Positions 33,564-42,861 are shown, numbered from the stretch's first letter. The stretch: DNA of 64,000 bases from Streptomyces sp. NBC_00510 (GCA_036013505.1 CP107851.1:8666001-8730000), one strand, 5' to 3'. The notes: generated by a model not told the origin, from the sequence alone. Numbers and translations: made by a program.

Positions 33564-35840
33564 GTGTCCCTCATCGGCCGTGACCAGGAGCTTTCCGCGA
33601 TCGGGGCCCTCCTCGACCGGCTGCGTGCCGGCGTCGGCGAACGCCTGGTCGTCACCGGGCCGGCGGGGGCGGGCAAGACCGCGCTGCTGGCCGCCGCGGC
33701 GGAGCTGGCGGCCGAGCGCGGCATCCGGGTCGAGCACATCGGGCACCGCGCGCTCTCGGCGCCTGCCGTTCCGCCGCACCCACCGGGGCCACCGGGGGAG
33801 CCCGTTCTGCTGCTCGCAGACGAGGGCACGGCCGAGGACCTGCCCGGATCCGGCGCGCCCCCGGGACCGCGGGCACTGCTGGCCGCCGCCCGGGGGTACA
33901 CCGGGGACGGGACCGAGATGAGGCTGGGCGGACTGTCGGGCGCGCGGTTCGCCGCCCTCGTGCCCGGGCTGCAGCCCGACGCCGTCCACGCCCTGTGGCT
34001 GGTCTCCGGCGGGCTGCCCGGTCCCGCGCTCTCCCTGGCCGAACGGCTGAAGGGCCTGCCCGGGGACGCCGACCCGGCCGTGCACCTCGCGCTGGTCGCC
34101 CCGTCGCGGGCCCAGTTCCTCGAACTCGACCTCGGACTCGTCCGGTTGCTGGAGGCGGCCGCCGAGCGACCGGTCGCCCCTGCGGTCCGCGCCCGGGTGC
34201 TGGCCCGGCTCGCACGCGAGCTGCTGGCCGACACCACAGCCCTGGCGCGCCGCCGCGACCTGGCGGACACGGCGCTCGGCCTGGCCCGCGCATCCGGCGA
34301 CCCGGGCACGGTCGCCGAGGTCCTCGACAGCCGGCTGCACGCGCTGTGGGACCCGGCCGCCACCACCGAACGCCTGGCCACCGCCGGGGAGATCGTCGCG
34401 CAGGCCCGCCGGGCGGGAGACGCGGCGACCGAGTGCCGCGGGCTGTTCTGGCGCTTCATGGCGTACACCGAGACCGGGGACCTGACGGCCGCCGAGGGCG
34501 CGCTCGCCGTGTACGTCGGCGCCGCGGAACAGGCCGGCCACACCGACGCCCACGTGGTGGCGCTCGCCCGGCGGGCGATGCTCGCCACGGTCCGGGGCCG
34601 GTTCGAGGAGGCCGGGGAACTCGCGGACCGGATCCTCGTCGCGGGGCACAAGGCGGGGGTGAGCGACACCGAGCGGCTGGCCGGTTCGGTGCGCCACCAG
34701 CTGGCCGTCGTGCGGGGCGGCACCGAGACCCCGGTCGAGCCCTGGCAGCGGATGGCGCGCCGACTGCCCGGGCACTTCTTCGAGGCCACGGCGGCCCGGG
34801 CGATGCTGGAGTCGGGACGCGAGGTCGAGGCCGGTCTGGAACTGGAACGGCTGCTGCCCTCGGTGCTCGCGGGCACCGGCCCGCGGTGGATCGGCGCGCT
34901 GGCCGACCTCGCGGTCGTCGCCTCGCGGACCGGTACCCCGGCGGCGGCCGCCGGACTGTACGACGCGCTGCTGCCCTATCAGGGACGGCTGGTGGTGTGG
35001 GGCGGCGCCAACACCGTCACCGGACCCGTCGACGACTACCTGGGCCGCGTGGCGGCGCGCCTGGACCGGCCGGACGCCGCCCTCGGCCACCTGAACGCGG
35101 CAGCCGAGCTGTCCCGCGGTACCGGCGCCCTCCCCTGGCTCGCGCGCACCCTGGCGGCACGCGCGGAGGTCCGCACCCGGCGGGACGGCCCAGGGGACCG
35201 GGAAAGGGCGGCGGAGGACGTGGCGCAGGCCCGGTCGATCGCGGAGCGGCTCGGCATGGACGGTCTCCTGTCCACCCTTCCCGCGGCCGGTCCGCCGGAC
35301 GGCCGGTGGCGCTGGGTGCTCGACGGGCGCGACTGGCGGCTGGAGGCCGGCGGCGAGACGGCCCGGGTGCCCGACGGGCGCGGACCCCGTCACCTGCGCA
35401 CGCTGCTGGCGGCGCCCGGCCAGGAGATCCCCGCGCTCGATCTGGTGGCCGGCGGCCCCGGGCTCGCGGCCCCGGCGGCCGACCCCCTGCTGGACGACAC
35501 GGCACGCGCCTCCTACCGCCGACGGCTCGCCGTGCTCGACGACCGGCTCGACGCCGCCGACCGGGCCGGTGACGTGGACGCTGCAGCGGCCGTGCAGGCC
35601 GAGCGCGCAGCGCTCCTCGCGGAACTCCGGCGCGCGACCGGCCTCGGCGGCCGCCCCCGCGCCCACGGCGACGCGGCGGAACGGGCCCGGGTCGGTGCCA
35701 CGCGGGCGCTGTGGGGGACCGTCCGGCGCATCGAGGCCGCCGCGCCGCTCGCCGGCGCCCACCTGCGGGCGTCCCTGCGCACGGGCCGCCTCATGCGGTA
35801 TCAGCCGGCCCCCGGCGGCCCCGGACGCTGGGAGGTGTGA
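33564..35840 (+). CDS. AAA/LAL-like ATPase regulator without HTH domain
   Basis: A 758-aa protein with Walker A GPAGAGKT (about residue 32), a short Walker B-like LLLADEG, followed by long Ala/Arg-rich helical TPR-like repeats and a C-terminal conserved segment (ERARVGATRALWGTVRRIE to HLRASLRTGRLMRYQP). It is organised like the STAND/LAL ATPase regulators of Streptomyces, but I find no LuxR helix-turn-helix at the C-terminus; the final domain is the one shared by related actinobacterial ATPases. GTG at 33564. It may act as a signalling ATPase or adaptor rather than a DNA-binding activator. No cognate partner is evident. Confidence 0.8.
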   Translation: MSLIGRDQELSAIGALLDRLRAGVGERLVVTGPAGAGKTALLAAAAELAAERGIRVEHIGHRALSAPAVPPHPPGPPGEPVLLLADEGTAEDLPGSGAPPGPRALLAAARGYTGDGTEMRLGGLSGARFAALVPGLQPDAVHALWLVSGGLPGPALSLAERLKGLPGDADPAVHLALVAPSRAQFLELDLGLVRLLEAAAERPVAPAVRARVLARLARELLADTTALARRRDLADTALGLARASGDPGTVAEVLDSRLHALWDPAATTERLATAGEIVAQARRAGDAATECRGLFWRFMAYTETGDLTAAEGALAVYVGAAEQAGHTDAHVVALARRAMLATVRGRFEEAGELADRILVAGHKAGVSDTERLAGSVRHQLAVVRGGTETPVEPWQRMARRLPGHFFEATAARAMLESGREVEAGLELERLLPSVLAGTGPRWIGALADLAVVASRTGTPAAAAGLYDALLPYQGRLVVWGGANTVTGPVDDYLGRVAARLDRPDAALGHLNAAAELSRGTGALPWLARTLAARAEVRTRRDGPGDRERAAEDVAQARSIAERLGMDGLLSTLPAAGPPDGRWRWVLDGRDWRLEAGGETARVPDGRGPRHLRTLLAAPGQEIPALDLVAGGPGLAAPAADPLLDDTARASYRRRLAVLDDRLDAADRAGDVDAAAAVQAERAALLAELRRATGLGGRPRAHGDAAERARVGATRALWGTVRRIEAAAPLAGAHLRASLRTGRLMRYQPAPGGPGRWEV

Positions 35841-35920
35841 CGCCGGTCACGAACGGATCGTTCCCCGCGGGGTTACGCCTCCTGTTGTGCACGGCACGCA
35901 CCACAGGAAGGACACACCAC

Positions 35921-36709
35921 ATGAGCACGGGCGAAGCCCCCTTGACGTACGCGGGTCTGTGGGCGGAGCGCCGCGGCGAGCCGGACGGCCGACCGCCGCT
36001 CGTCCTGCTGCACGGCCTGAGCTACGACCGTCACCGGTGGGGCCCGCTCCTGCGGGAGCTGGAGACCGCCGACCCGGGGCGGAGCGTCCTCGCCGTGGAC
36101 CTGCCGGGACACGGGCAGTCGCCGCCGCTGGACCGCCACGGGCTGGACGACGTCGCCGCCGTGGTGCACCAGGCGGTCACCGAGGCGGGCCTGACCCGGC
36201 CGGTCGTGGTGGGGCACTCCATCGGTGGCGCCATCGCGACCGCCTACGCCGCGACCCACCCGGTGCGGGGCGTGGTCAACATCGACCAGCCGCTGCGCGT
36301 GGGCGGCTTCGCCGACCTGCTGCAGCGCAACGCGGACGTGCTGCGCGGCCCGCACCACGCCACGATCTGGAACGGCCTGCTCGGCCGCATGGGCATCGAC
36401 GGCCTGCCGCCGGAGGCCCGCGCCCTCGCCCGGCCCGACGCGACGCCCGCACGTGACCTACTGCTGGCCTACTGGGACGAGTTGCTGACCACCCCGCCCG
36501 CGCTGCTGGAGGAGCGGAACGCCGCCCGCCTGAAGCGCATCGCGTCCCAGGACACGCCGTACCACTACATCACCGGCGCCGAACCCGACCCGGACTACCT
36601 CATCTGGCTCCGCAAGGCCCTGCCCGGCGTCACGGTCACCGTCCTCCCCGGCAGCGGCCACTTCCCGCACCTCGCCCACCCTGCGGAGGTCGCCCGGCTC
36701 CTGACGTGA
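35921..36709 (+). CDS. Alpha/beta-fold hydrolase
   Basis: A 262-aa alpha/beta hydrolase. Oxyanion strand LVLLHGLSYDRHRW, nucleophile Ser in VVGHSIGGAIA (about residue 95), and catalytic His in GSGHFPHLAHP near the C-terminus; the acid residue is likely in ITGAEPDPD. No signal peptide. ATG at 35921 has AGGAAGGA upstream; the longer frame from 35711 overlaps the ATPase gene and has no homology. Substrate not predictable. Confidence 0.9.
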   Translation: MSTGEAPLTYAGLWAERRGEPDGRPPLVLLHGLSYDRHRWGPLLRELETADPGRSVLAVDLPGHGQSPPLDRHGLDDVAAVVHQAVTEAGLTRPVVVGHSIGGAIATAYAATHPVRGVVNIDQPLRVGGFADLLQRNADVLRGPHHATIWNGLLGRMGIDGLPPEARALARPDATPARDLLLAYWDELLTTPPALLEERNAARLKRIASQDTPYHYITGAEPDPDYLIWLRKALPGVTVTVLPGSGHFPHLAHPAEVARLLT

Positions 36710-36862
36710 GGGTGGAGCGCGGAGCTCATCGAAGGCGCAGGTCAGCTGGACACCCGGCGCCGCGCGCAGGCCATACCTGGCGGACCTCCTCGCGGCGCAT
36801 CATGCTTTAAGTAACACATGGCCCCTAACCGTGTCGGATACCGACAGGGAGGCGATGGTCCG

Positions 36863-37552
36863 ATGGCGAAGCTGCTCTTCGTTCTGACCGGGGCGACGTA
36901 CTGGACGCTCAAGGACGGCACCAGGCACGCGACGGGTTACTGGGCCGAGGAGTTCGCGGCCCCGTACAAGGCGCTCAGCGAGGCCGGCCACGAGATCACG
37001 GTCGCCACGCCCAACGCGGTGATCCCGACCGTGGACATGATGAGCCTGCGTCCCGACATGGCCGGCAGCGCGCAGATCGCCCTCGACCTGGAGGAGATCA
37101 TCCGCTCCGCGGAGGTGATGCGGCGGCCCATCCACCTGGCGAACGCCCGCGTGGAGGACTACGACGCCGTCTACTTCCCGGGCGGCCACGGGCCCATGGA
37201 GGACCTGTGCGTCGACCCCGACGCCGGCCGGCTGCTGACCGCGGCGCTCGCCTCCGGCAAGCCCCTCGCGGTCGTCTGCCACGCCCCCGCGGCGATGCTG
37301 GCGACCAGGATCCACGGCCAGTCCCCGTTCGCGGGCTACCGGGTCACGGCGTTCACCAATGAGGAGGAGGACGCGGTCGGCCTCGCCAAGCGCGCGCGGT
37401 GGCTGGTGGAATCCGAACTCATCGACATGGGCGTCGACTTCACCAAGGGCGAGATGTGGAAGCCCTACACGGTGGTGGACCGGAACCTGTTCACCGGCCA
37501 GAACCCCGCCTCCGCGGCCGCCCTGGCGGAACGCCTGCTCAAGGTCCTCTAG
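36863..37552 (+). CDS. DJ-1/PfpI (class I glutamine amidotransferase-like) protein
   Basis: A 229-aa DJ-1/PfpI-family protein close to Hsp31/GATase1-like enzymes. It has the long insertion ATYWTLKDGTRHATGYWAEEFAAPY near the start, YFPGGHGPMEDL, and the nucleophilic Cys in AVVCHAPAAM (about residue 139). Such proteins act as glyoxalases, chaperones or deglycases. ATG at 36863 has GGGAGG about ten bases upstream; ATG 36818 is possible but without a site. It converges on the MFS gene with a strong hairpin between. Confidence 0.92.
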   Translation: MAKLLFVLTGATYWTLKDGTRHATGYWAEEFAAPYKALSEAGHEITVATPNAVIPTVDMMSLRPDMAGSAQIALDLEEIIRSAEVMRRPIHLANARVEDYDAVYFPGGHGPMEDLCVDPDAGRLLTAALASGKPLAVVCHAPAAMLATRIHGQSPFAGYRVTAFTNEEEDAVGLAKRARWLVESELIDMGVDFTKGEMWKPYTVVDRNLFTGQNPASAAALAERLLKVL

Positions 37553-37587
37553 CGGAGTTCGGTCCCTTCGGGTGCGACGGAGCCCAA

Positions 37588-37626
37588 CGGGGCCCGGGCC
37601 GGCGGTCGTTGCCGGTCCGGGCCCCG
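37588..37626. terminator. Bidirectional terminator hairpin
   Basis: CGGGGCCCGG and CCGGGCCCCG form a ten-base stem that extends inward through GCCGGC/GCCGG. It lies midway between the convergent DJ-1 and MFS genes. Confidence 0.8.
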
Positions 37627-37651
37627 TGGTCCGGGAGCGCCGGCCGGTGCG

Positions 37652-39157
37652 TCAGTGCATGACGGCAGGGGCGATGGCCTCGTCCTCGACGCCGGAGGCG
37701 ACCGTCGTGGATCCGGGGCGTCCCACGTTGATGGAGACGAGGGCGATGAGCGCGGCGAGGGCCTCGATACCGACCGCCCACCAGGTCGCGTGTGCGTACC
37801 CGTGCACCAGACCCTGCGCGTAGAGGAACTTCTGGTTGCCGGCACCCGCGGCGTGTCCCACGAGGTAGGTGGTGGTCGCCGACGCGGCGACGGTGTTCAG
37901 CAGCGCGGTGCCGATCGCCCCGCCCACCTGCTGTGAGGTGTTGACCATTGCCGAGGCCACTCCCGCGTCCTGAGCCTCGACGCCGTACGTGGCCAGCGAC
38001 AACGCGGGCATGAAGGCGGCGCCCATGCCGATGCCCGCCAGTGCCAGGCCAGGGCCGGCCAGGGACCAGTAGGAGGAGTCGACGTCCAGCTGCGTCAGGA
38101 GCAGCAGGCCGATGCCTGCGACAGCGAAACCGGGAGCCATGATCATACGGGCCGGCAGCCGCGTGGCCAGTCGGGCCCCGAGCTGTGTGGAGCCGACGAC
38201 GAAGCCGAGGACCATGGGCAGGAAGGCGAAGCCGGTCCTGATCGCGGAGTACCCCTGCACGACCTGCAGGTAGTACGTCATGAAGAGGAACACGCCGAAC
38301 ATGCCGATGATTGCCAGTCCCAGCGACAGGTAGATGCCGCCGCGGGTGCGGTGGGCGATCACGCGCAGCGGCAGCAGCGGCGCCTTCACCTTCGACTCGA
38401 CGAGCGTGAAGGCGACGAGCAGGACGCCGGAACCAGCGAACAGACCGATCGTCGACCCGTCGGACCAGCCATTGGTCTCGGCGCGGGTGAAGCCGTACAC
38501 CAGCGCGACCAGGCCCAGGGTGGAGAGCACGACACCGGGGATGTCGAGCGGCGAGCGGTTGCGGCCGCCCTGCGGCTCGCGCACCACGAAGTAGGCGCCC
38601 AGCGCCGCGACGACCGCGAAGGGGATGTTGACGAAGAACGTCCAGCGCCAGTTGAGGTACTCCGTCAAAACGCCGCCGAGCAGTAGACCGACGGCCCCGC
38701 CGCCGCCCGCGATCGCGCCGTAGATGCCGAAGGCCCTCGCGCGTTCCTTGGCGTCGGTGAAGAGCACGGCGAGCAGGGACAGGGCCGCCGGCGCGAGCAG
38801 CGCGCCGAAGGCACCCTGCGCCGCACGGGCGCCGAGCAGCAGCTCCTGGTGGTTGGCGGCACCGCCCACCGCGGACGCCAGAGCGAAGCCGGACAGTCCG
38901 AGGACGAAGGTCCGCCTGCGGCCCCACAGGTCGGCGACCCGGCCGCCGAACAGAAGCAGGCCGCCGAACGCCAACGCGTAGGCCGTGATGACCCACTGCT
39001 TGTTGACTTCGGAGATCCCGAGGGCCTGCTGGGCGCTCGGCAGGGCGATGTTCACGATGGTCGCGTCCAGCACCACCATCAACTGGGCGAGGGAGATGAA
39101 GACCAGGGCCTTCCAGCGCCCGGGGTCGGAGGTGACGTGATCGGCTGTATGAGACAT
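37652..39157 (-). CDS. MFS drug exporter, DHA2 (EmrB/QacA) family
   Basis: A 501-aa major-facilitator protein with 14 predicted helices. DHA2 signatures: LDATIVNIALP in TM1, GRVADLWGRRRTFVLG loop 2-3, the antiporter motif C-like GGGGAVGLLLGGVLTEYLNWRWTFFVNIP, and a long C-terminal half. It should export a hydrophobic drug or metabolite using the proton gradient. ATG at 39157 has AGGTGG eight bases upstream (GTG 39169 is the alternative). A TetR gene lies 78 bp upstream on the same strand, transcribed from a promoter with a GGAGC-N3-GCTCC operator, so the two are probably co-regulated. Confidence 0.93.
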   Translation of the reverse strand: MSHTADHVTSDPGRWKALVFISLAQLMVVLDATIVNIALPSAQQALGISEVNKQWVITAYALAFGGLLLFGGRVADLWGRRRTFVLGLSGFALASAVGGAANHQELLLGARAAQGAFGALLAPAALSLLAVLFTDAKERARAFGIYGAIAGGGGAVGLLLGGVLTEYLNWRWTFFVNIPFAVVAALGAYFVVREPQGGRNRSPLDIPGVVLSTLGLVALVYGFTRAETNGWSDGSTIGLFAGSGVLLVAFTLVESKVKAPLLPLRVIAHRTRGGIYLSLGLAIIGMFGVFLFMTYYLQVVQGYSAIRTGFAFLPMVLGFVVGSTQLGARLATRLPARMIMAPGFAVAGIGLLLLTQLDVDSSYWSLAGPGLALAGIGMGAAFMPALSLATYGVEAQDAGVASAMVNTSQQVGGAIGTALLNTVAASATTTYLVGHAAGAGNQKFLYAQGLVHGYAHATWWAVGIEALAALIALVSINVGRPGSTTVASGVEDEAIAPAVMH

Positions 39158-39235
39158 AGGGGTATCCACCTAGGCGTGCGAGACGCACGGAAGAAGAACG
39201 TGTAGTGGGGGATGTCGTGGGTGTGTGGGGGTGAG

Positions 39236-39922
39236 TCAGAGGCGCCGGGCCGCGGCGGCGTCGCCCGCGTTGGTGATGTCGCGGTGACTCGTCAAGGGCG
39301 CCCGAGCACGTCCCCGGGTGGGCAAGCGGAGTCCGTTGACGAGCAGTTGCAGGCGGCGGTGGACGTCCGTGTCGTGGTGGTCGGTGCCGGGGAGGGGGCG
39401 TGCCACCAGGGACATGGTGACCAGCACGTCATGGAACGTGACGTCGGCCAGGAGCCGGCCGTCTTCCCGGGCGGTGTCCATCAGCTGGGCGGCTGCGGTC
39501 TCCACGCGGGCGTACTGCGCCGCCGGCTCCGACGGAAATTGCTCGCCCTTACCGAGCAGCAGTCCGCACAGCGCTCCGAGCCGCTGGTCCACCGCGTCGT
39601 GCAGGAAATGTTCGAGCGCGGCGAAGGCGTCGGTGGTATCTGCTGCGGCCCGCTCCACCTGGTCTGCCATACGGCTCACCACGGACAGCAGTACGGCGTT
39701 CAGTAGCGACCGCCGCGCGGGGAAGTGCCGGTAGAGCGTGGCGTTTCCGACCCCGGCGCGTCTGGCGATCTCGTCGAGTGGGGCGGTGGGCCCGCGCTCG
39801 GCGAAGACCTCGCGGGCCGTCGCGACGATCCGTTCTCGGTTGCGTACGGCGTCCGCACGGGGCCGGGGCCTCTCGTGCAGGGCCGGCCCGCCGGCGGTCG
39901 TGACGGTCTGCGGCTCGGCCAT
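39236..39922 (-). CDS. TetR-family repressor (TetR1)
   Basis: A 228-aa TetR regulator. N-terminal HTH NRERIVATAREVFAERGPTAPLDEIARRAGVGNATLYRHFPARRSLL (about residues 28-75), then a helical ligand domain. ATG 39922 has GAGGTG upstream; in-frame starts at 39934 and 40066 are less likely. It is transcribed from a TTGACC-N17-TATATT promoter at 40127-40155 whose spacer contains the palindrome CGGAGCGCCGCTCCG. Its recognition-helix region is closely similar to TetR2 (44805), which has the same palindromes at its own promoters. Likely represses itself and the MFS exporter. Confidence 0.92.
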   Translation of the reverse strand: MAEPQTVTTAGGPALHERPRPRADAVRNRERIVATAREVFAERGPTAPLDEIARRAGVGNATLYRHFPARRSLLNAVLLSVVSRMADQVERAAADTTDAFAALEHFLHDAVDQRLGALCGLLLGKGEQFPSEPAAQYARVETAAAQLMDTAREDGRLLADVTFHDVLVTMSLVARPLPGTDHHDTDVHRRLQLLVNGLRLPTRGRARAPLTSHRDITNAGDAAAARRL

Positions 39923-40098
39923 GGGACACCTCATGCTGCTGCGTGGAGCGACGCGTGGTCGTATGTGGGGCCGCTGCCCGGCTCGGCGCCGGGCCCGGAC
40001 GGGTCGTACAGCGACGCCTTCGCTTCTGTGGGCTGCATGGGTTCTCCAGAGTCGGGTCGTGCACACCGGTCCGGCCAGTTGCGCCGGACGAGAAAAAA

Positions 40099-40113
40099 CG
40101 GAGCCATGCTCCG
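40099..40113. promoter_or_regulatory. TetR operator, downstream copy
   Basis: CGGAGC-CAT-GCTCCG, a palindrome with six-base arms. It lies just downstream of the predicted TetR1 transcription start; its centre is 34 bp from the centre of the spacer copy. Confidence 0.75.
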
Positions 40114-40126
40114 GCGTGTGTGCCCC

Positions 40127-40155
40127 AATATACGGAGCGCCGCTCCGGCGGTCAA
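40127..40155 (-). promoter_or_regulatory. TetR1 promoter with operator inside the spacer
   Basis: Reading leftwards: TTGACC, 17-base spacer, TATATT, a near-consensus vegetative promoter. The spacer holds the palindrome CGGAGC-GCC-GCTCCG (40133-40147), so a bound repressor would directly block RNA polymerase. Confidence 0.8.
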
Positions 40156-40362
40156 AAGGGCCGCGAACGGCGGCTTCGCCAGACCTCTGGAACTGTCGCG
40201 TTTGGTTGCGGCGTCAAGCAATGACTTGTTGAACCGTCAATCTGTTTGGTGAACGTCGGGCGTGATCGAGCGGAGAAGGGTCCAGCGTCAGGTCCAGGGA
40301 GGCATGGCGGCCCGCCGGTCACTCCGGCGGGTCGCTCGCGTGTGGTGCGGGATTCGGGGGAG

Positions 40363-40390
40363 TTGACGCGCGTGTCTGCCCGCATATGAT
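40363..40390 (+). promoter_or_regulatory. Vegetative-type promoter
   Basis: TTGACG, 16-base spacer, TATGAT. It reads towards the oxidoreductase gene at 40632 and predicts a leader of about 235 bases. Confidence 0.6.
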
Positions 40391-40631
40391 TGCCGTGTCA
40401 AGCACATGGGTGTCTCTTCGTGAGGACCGTGCGCTGCTGCCCCCACGGATCCGGACCGGTCGAGCGTTTCGTCGCGCGAATCCGTCTCGACGTCGGCGTG
40501 GGGCACCGTCCCGGCGACAACGCCGTGGTCCGTCCTGTTCAGGATCCCGTTCACAGCACCGGACCGGGAGCCGGACGCGCGGGGCCGGACGGGGACCCGG
40601 AGAACACTCAGCGAGGAGACGGGAGCAGACC

Positions 40632-41540
40632 ATGCCCAGGGCGGTGCAGTACGGAGTGTACGGCGGGACGGAGGTCCTGCAGGTGGTGGAGGTGGACATA
40701 CCCGAACCAGCCGAGGGGCAGGTGCTGGTCAGGGTGAAGGCGGCCGGTATCAACCCCGGCGAGGCCAAGACGCGGGCGGGGAGGTTGATGCCCCGTACGT
40801 TTCCCGCGGGCCAGGGCATCGACCTGGCCGGAGTCGTGGTGCGGACCGGACCCGGTGTGAAGGGGTTCGCCGACGGGGACGACGTCGTGGGCTTCACCTG
40901 GCAGCACGCCAGTCAGGCCGACTACGTGGTCGTCGAGGCCGCCAACCTGATCGCCAAACCGGCGGGGCTGCCGTGGGAGGTCGCGGGTTCGCTGTTCGTC
41001 GTCGGCACGTCGGCCTATGCGGCCGTGCGCGCGGTCGCCCCGCGGCAAGGCGAGACGGTGGTGGTCTCGGGCGCCGCCGGGGGTGTAGGCATGCTGGCGG
41101 TCCAACTGGCCCGGCGGGCCGGGGCCGACGTGATCGGCATCGCCGGACCGGCGAACCACCGGTGGCTCTCCGAGCGCGGCGTCACACCCGTCGCCTACGG
41201 AGAAGGAGTCGCGGACCGGCTGCGCGAAGTAACCGACCGTGTCGACGCGTTCATCGACACCTACGGTGATGGCTACCTCGACCTCGCAGTCGCCCTGGGC
41301 GTGGCGCCCAGCCGTATCAACACGCTCGTCGACTACTCCGGAGCCGCGCGACTCGGCGCGAAGACGGAGGCGAGCAGGGTCGCCGCGACCGCCGACGTTC
41401 TCGCAGAGCTTGCGGAACTGGCCGCCTCGGGCGAACTGGACGTGCCGATCGCCGCGACCTATCCGCTGGACCGAGTACGCGCGGCGTACGACGAACTTGC
41501 CGGCCCCCACCCCCGGGGCAAGATCGTGCTCCTCACCTGA
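40632..41540 (+). CDS. NADPH:quinone-reductase-like (zinc-free MDR) oxidoreductase
   Basis: A 302-aa medium-chain reductase of the quinone oxidoreductase type. GroES-like N-domain (VRVKAAGINPGEAKTRAG) and Rossmann domain with VVSGAAGGVGMLAVQLARRAGADVIG. No zinc Cys ligands. It should reduce quinones or enones with NADPH. ATG at 40632 has GGGAG seven bases upstream; the frame is open to 40386 without homology. Ends before a strong hairpin at 41573-41610. It is about 50 percent similar by eye in layout to the gene at 41947-42861 but clearly a distinct protein. Confidence 0.92.
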   Translation: MPRAVQYGVYGGTEVLQVVEVDIPEPAEGQVLVRVKAAGINPGEAKTRAGRLMPRTFPAGQGIDLAGVVVRTGPGVKGFADGDDVVGFTWQHASQADYVVVEAANLIAKPAGLPWEVAGSLFVVGTSAYAAVRAVAPRQGETVVVSGAAGGVGMLAVQLARRAGADVIGIAGPANHRWLSERGVTPVAYGEGVADRLREVTDRVDAFIDTYGDGYLDLAVALGVAPSRINTLVDYSGAARLGAKTEASRVAATADVLAELAELAASGELDVPIAATYPLDRVRAAYDELAGPHPRGKIVLLT

Positions 41541-41572
41541 CCGGTCGCCGAAAGGCCGGCGTAGCGAGAAAT

Positions 41573-41610
41573 GTGCGGCCTCACCCACGGAATCGTGGAT
41601 GAGGCCGCAC
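41573..41610. terminator. Terminator hairpin after quinone reductase
   Basis: GTGCGGCCTCA and TGAGGCCGCAC pair perfectly, and the stem continues inward with CCAC/GTGG after a single mismatch. Loop GAATC. 33 bp past the 40632-41540 stop. Confidence 0.8.
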
Positions 41611-41618
41611 GCGTTCGC

Positions 41619-41811
41619 TCAGAGAGCGAGGGCTCCGCCGTCGACGGGGAGGGTGGCGCCGTGGATGCAGTCTCCCCTCCCGGTCGACGCGGGTGATGCG
41701 ATCGCCGGTGACGTACACCGAGGCCGGGCCCGGCTGTGTGAATGCGTCGAACATCGAGCCGCCGTGTACCGCAAGGGTTTCCAACGAGCGTTCCCTTCGG
41801 TGTGGAACCAT
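41619..41811 (-). pseudogene. Chimeric remnant: amidohydrolase start and SDR tail
   Basis: On the minus strand, a frame from 41811 gives HGGSMFDAFTQPGPASVYVTGDRITRVD, which looks like the first strand pair of an amidohydrolase. It then degenerates into Arg/His-rich sequence. In another frame the end (41672 to stop 41619) reads DCIHGATLPVDGGALAL, the typical C-terminus of a short-chain dehydrogenase. The two pieces meet near 41672 out of frame. Probably a deletion junction between two former genes. Assignments are from short motifs only. Confidence 0.5.
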
Positions 41812-41946
41812 TCGTTCTCTGGGAAGCCTGATCGCCCGGCACGCCCCGGTGTCTTAGCCGGCTCCCGAGAGGCCGGGATGCATCCGGCAGGTGCGCGACG
41901 CAGGGGGCAACCCAGGGATGGCGTCGGCGCGTCGCGGTGTGGGCGA

Positions 41947-42861
41947 TCAGGGGGTCAGGACCCATCTGCCGCGCTGTCCGCCGCTGCGCAGCGACTGGTA
42001 GGCGCGCGCCGCCTGATGCAGCGGCACGTTGCCGGCCCTGCGTGCCTCCAGCACTCCTTGCGCCGTCAACTCGAGGATGGTGCGCAACTGTCCGCCGTCG
42101 GGCGTGACCACGCCTGTGGTGATCGTGATGCCGCGTTCCACCTCAGGCTCGGCGCCGGGATAGACCCCCACGTACGTTCCGTGGTCGCGAACAGCGCGCA
42201 GAGCGGCCCCGTTGAGGAGGGCGGCGTCCAGGACCGCATCAAAGCCACGTGCGTCCGCCGGACTTGTGATCATGTCCACCGCTCCGGCGCGGCTCAGGAA
42301 GTCCGCGTCGAATGCTCGTGCCAGACCGGTGACGGCCCAGCCGGTGTGCGCCGCCAGGCCGACCGCGTACCCGCCTACGCCTCCGGCTGCCCCGGTGACC
42401 AGGAGCCGTCGGCCTTCGGCGGGGCCAAGGGGCGCCAGAAGCTGGGCGGCCGTCAGGGAGTTGAGCGGCACTGTTGCGGCGTCGACCAGTTCGACGCCGG
42501 GGGGGATCGGTGCGGCGTGCGCGGCGGGGACGACCACGTACTCGGCAGCCGCACCGGCGACGGTGTTCGGCGCGTGCGGGAAGTGCAGTGCCGCGACCGG
42601 TGTGCCGGGCAGGAAGCCGCGGACAGCGGGGCCCACCATGTCGACGACACCGGCCACGTCCATGCCCAGCCCCGGGAGGCGTCCCGGAACCGCTCCCACT
42701 GTCCCCCTGGCCCAGATGTCGAGGACGTGCAGGTCGACTGGGTTGACCGCCGCCCCCGCCATTTTGATGCGGATCTGGCCGTGGGCAGGTCGCGGGTCGC
42801 GCAGGAGCTCGAGGGTGAAGCCGTTCGCCTCTCCTGGGCGGGTCATGATGAGCGCACGCAT
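41947..42861 (-). CDS. NADPH:quinone-reductase-like oxidoreductase
   Basis: A 304-aa medium-chain reductase. GroES-like half (IRIKMAGAAVNPVDLHVLD, GLGMDVAGVVDMVG) and cofactor half with LLVTGAAGGVGGYAVGLAAHTGWAVTG. No zinc ligands, no signal. ATG at 42861 has AAGGACG upstream. Transcribed leftwards, converging on 40632-41540. The short DoxX gene is 91 bp upstream on the same strand, so the two may form a small redox operon. Confidence 0.92.
   Translation of the reverse strand: MRALIMTRPGEANGFTLELLRDPRPAHGQIRIKMAGAAVNPVDLHVLDIWARGTVGAVPGRLPGLGMDVAGVVDMVGPAVRGFLPGTPVAALHFPHAPNTVAGAAAEYVVVPAAHAAPIPPGVELVDAATVPLNSLTAAQLLAPLGPAEGRRLLVTGAAGGVGGYAVGLAAHTGWAVTGLARAFDADFLSRAGAVDMITSPADARGFDAVLDAALLNGAALRAVRDHGTYVGVYPGAEPEVERGITITTGVVTPDGGQLRTILELTAQGVLEARRAGNVPLHQAARAYQSLRSGGQRGRWVLTP

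Larger units (their letters stand above)
39923..40631. other. Regulatory intergenic region, TetR1 to quinone reductase
   Basis: 709 bases without a supported gene. It contains the TetR1 promoter and two operators (40099-40155) and a promoter reading right at 40363-40390, leaving a leader of about 235 bases before 40632. A frame with GTG at 40420 begins VRTVRCCPHGSG; it has no ribosome-binding site, and a Cys-rich leader peptide is only a weak possibility. Confidence 0.6.
41541..41946. other. Degenerate stretch between two oxidoreductase genes
   Basis: 406 bases with no intact gene. It includes the terminator at 41573-41610 and a chimeric gene remnant at 41619-41811; the rest (41812-41946) shows nothing recognisable. 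Confidence 0.55.

Noticed and set aside
40386..40631. Extended N-terminus for the quinone reductase and a Cys-rich leader peptide at 40420
   Set aside because: No ribosome-binding site and no homology; the start at 40632 fits the family. The leader-peptide idea is too weak to list as a gene.
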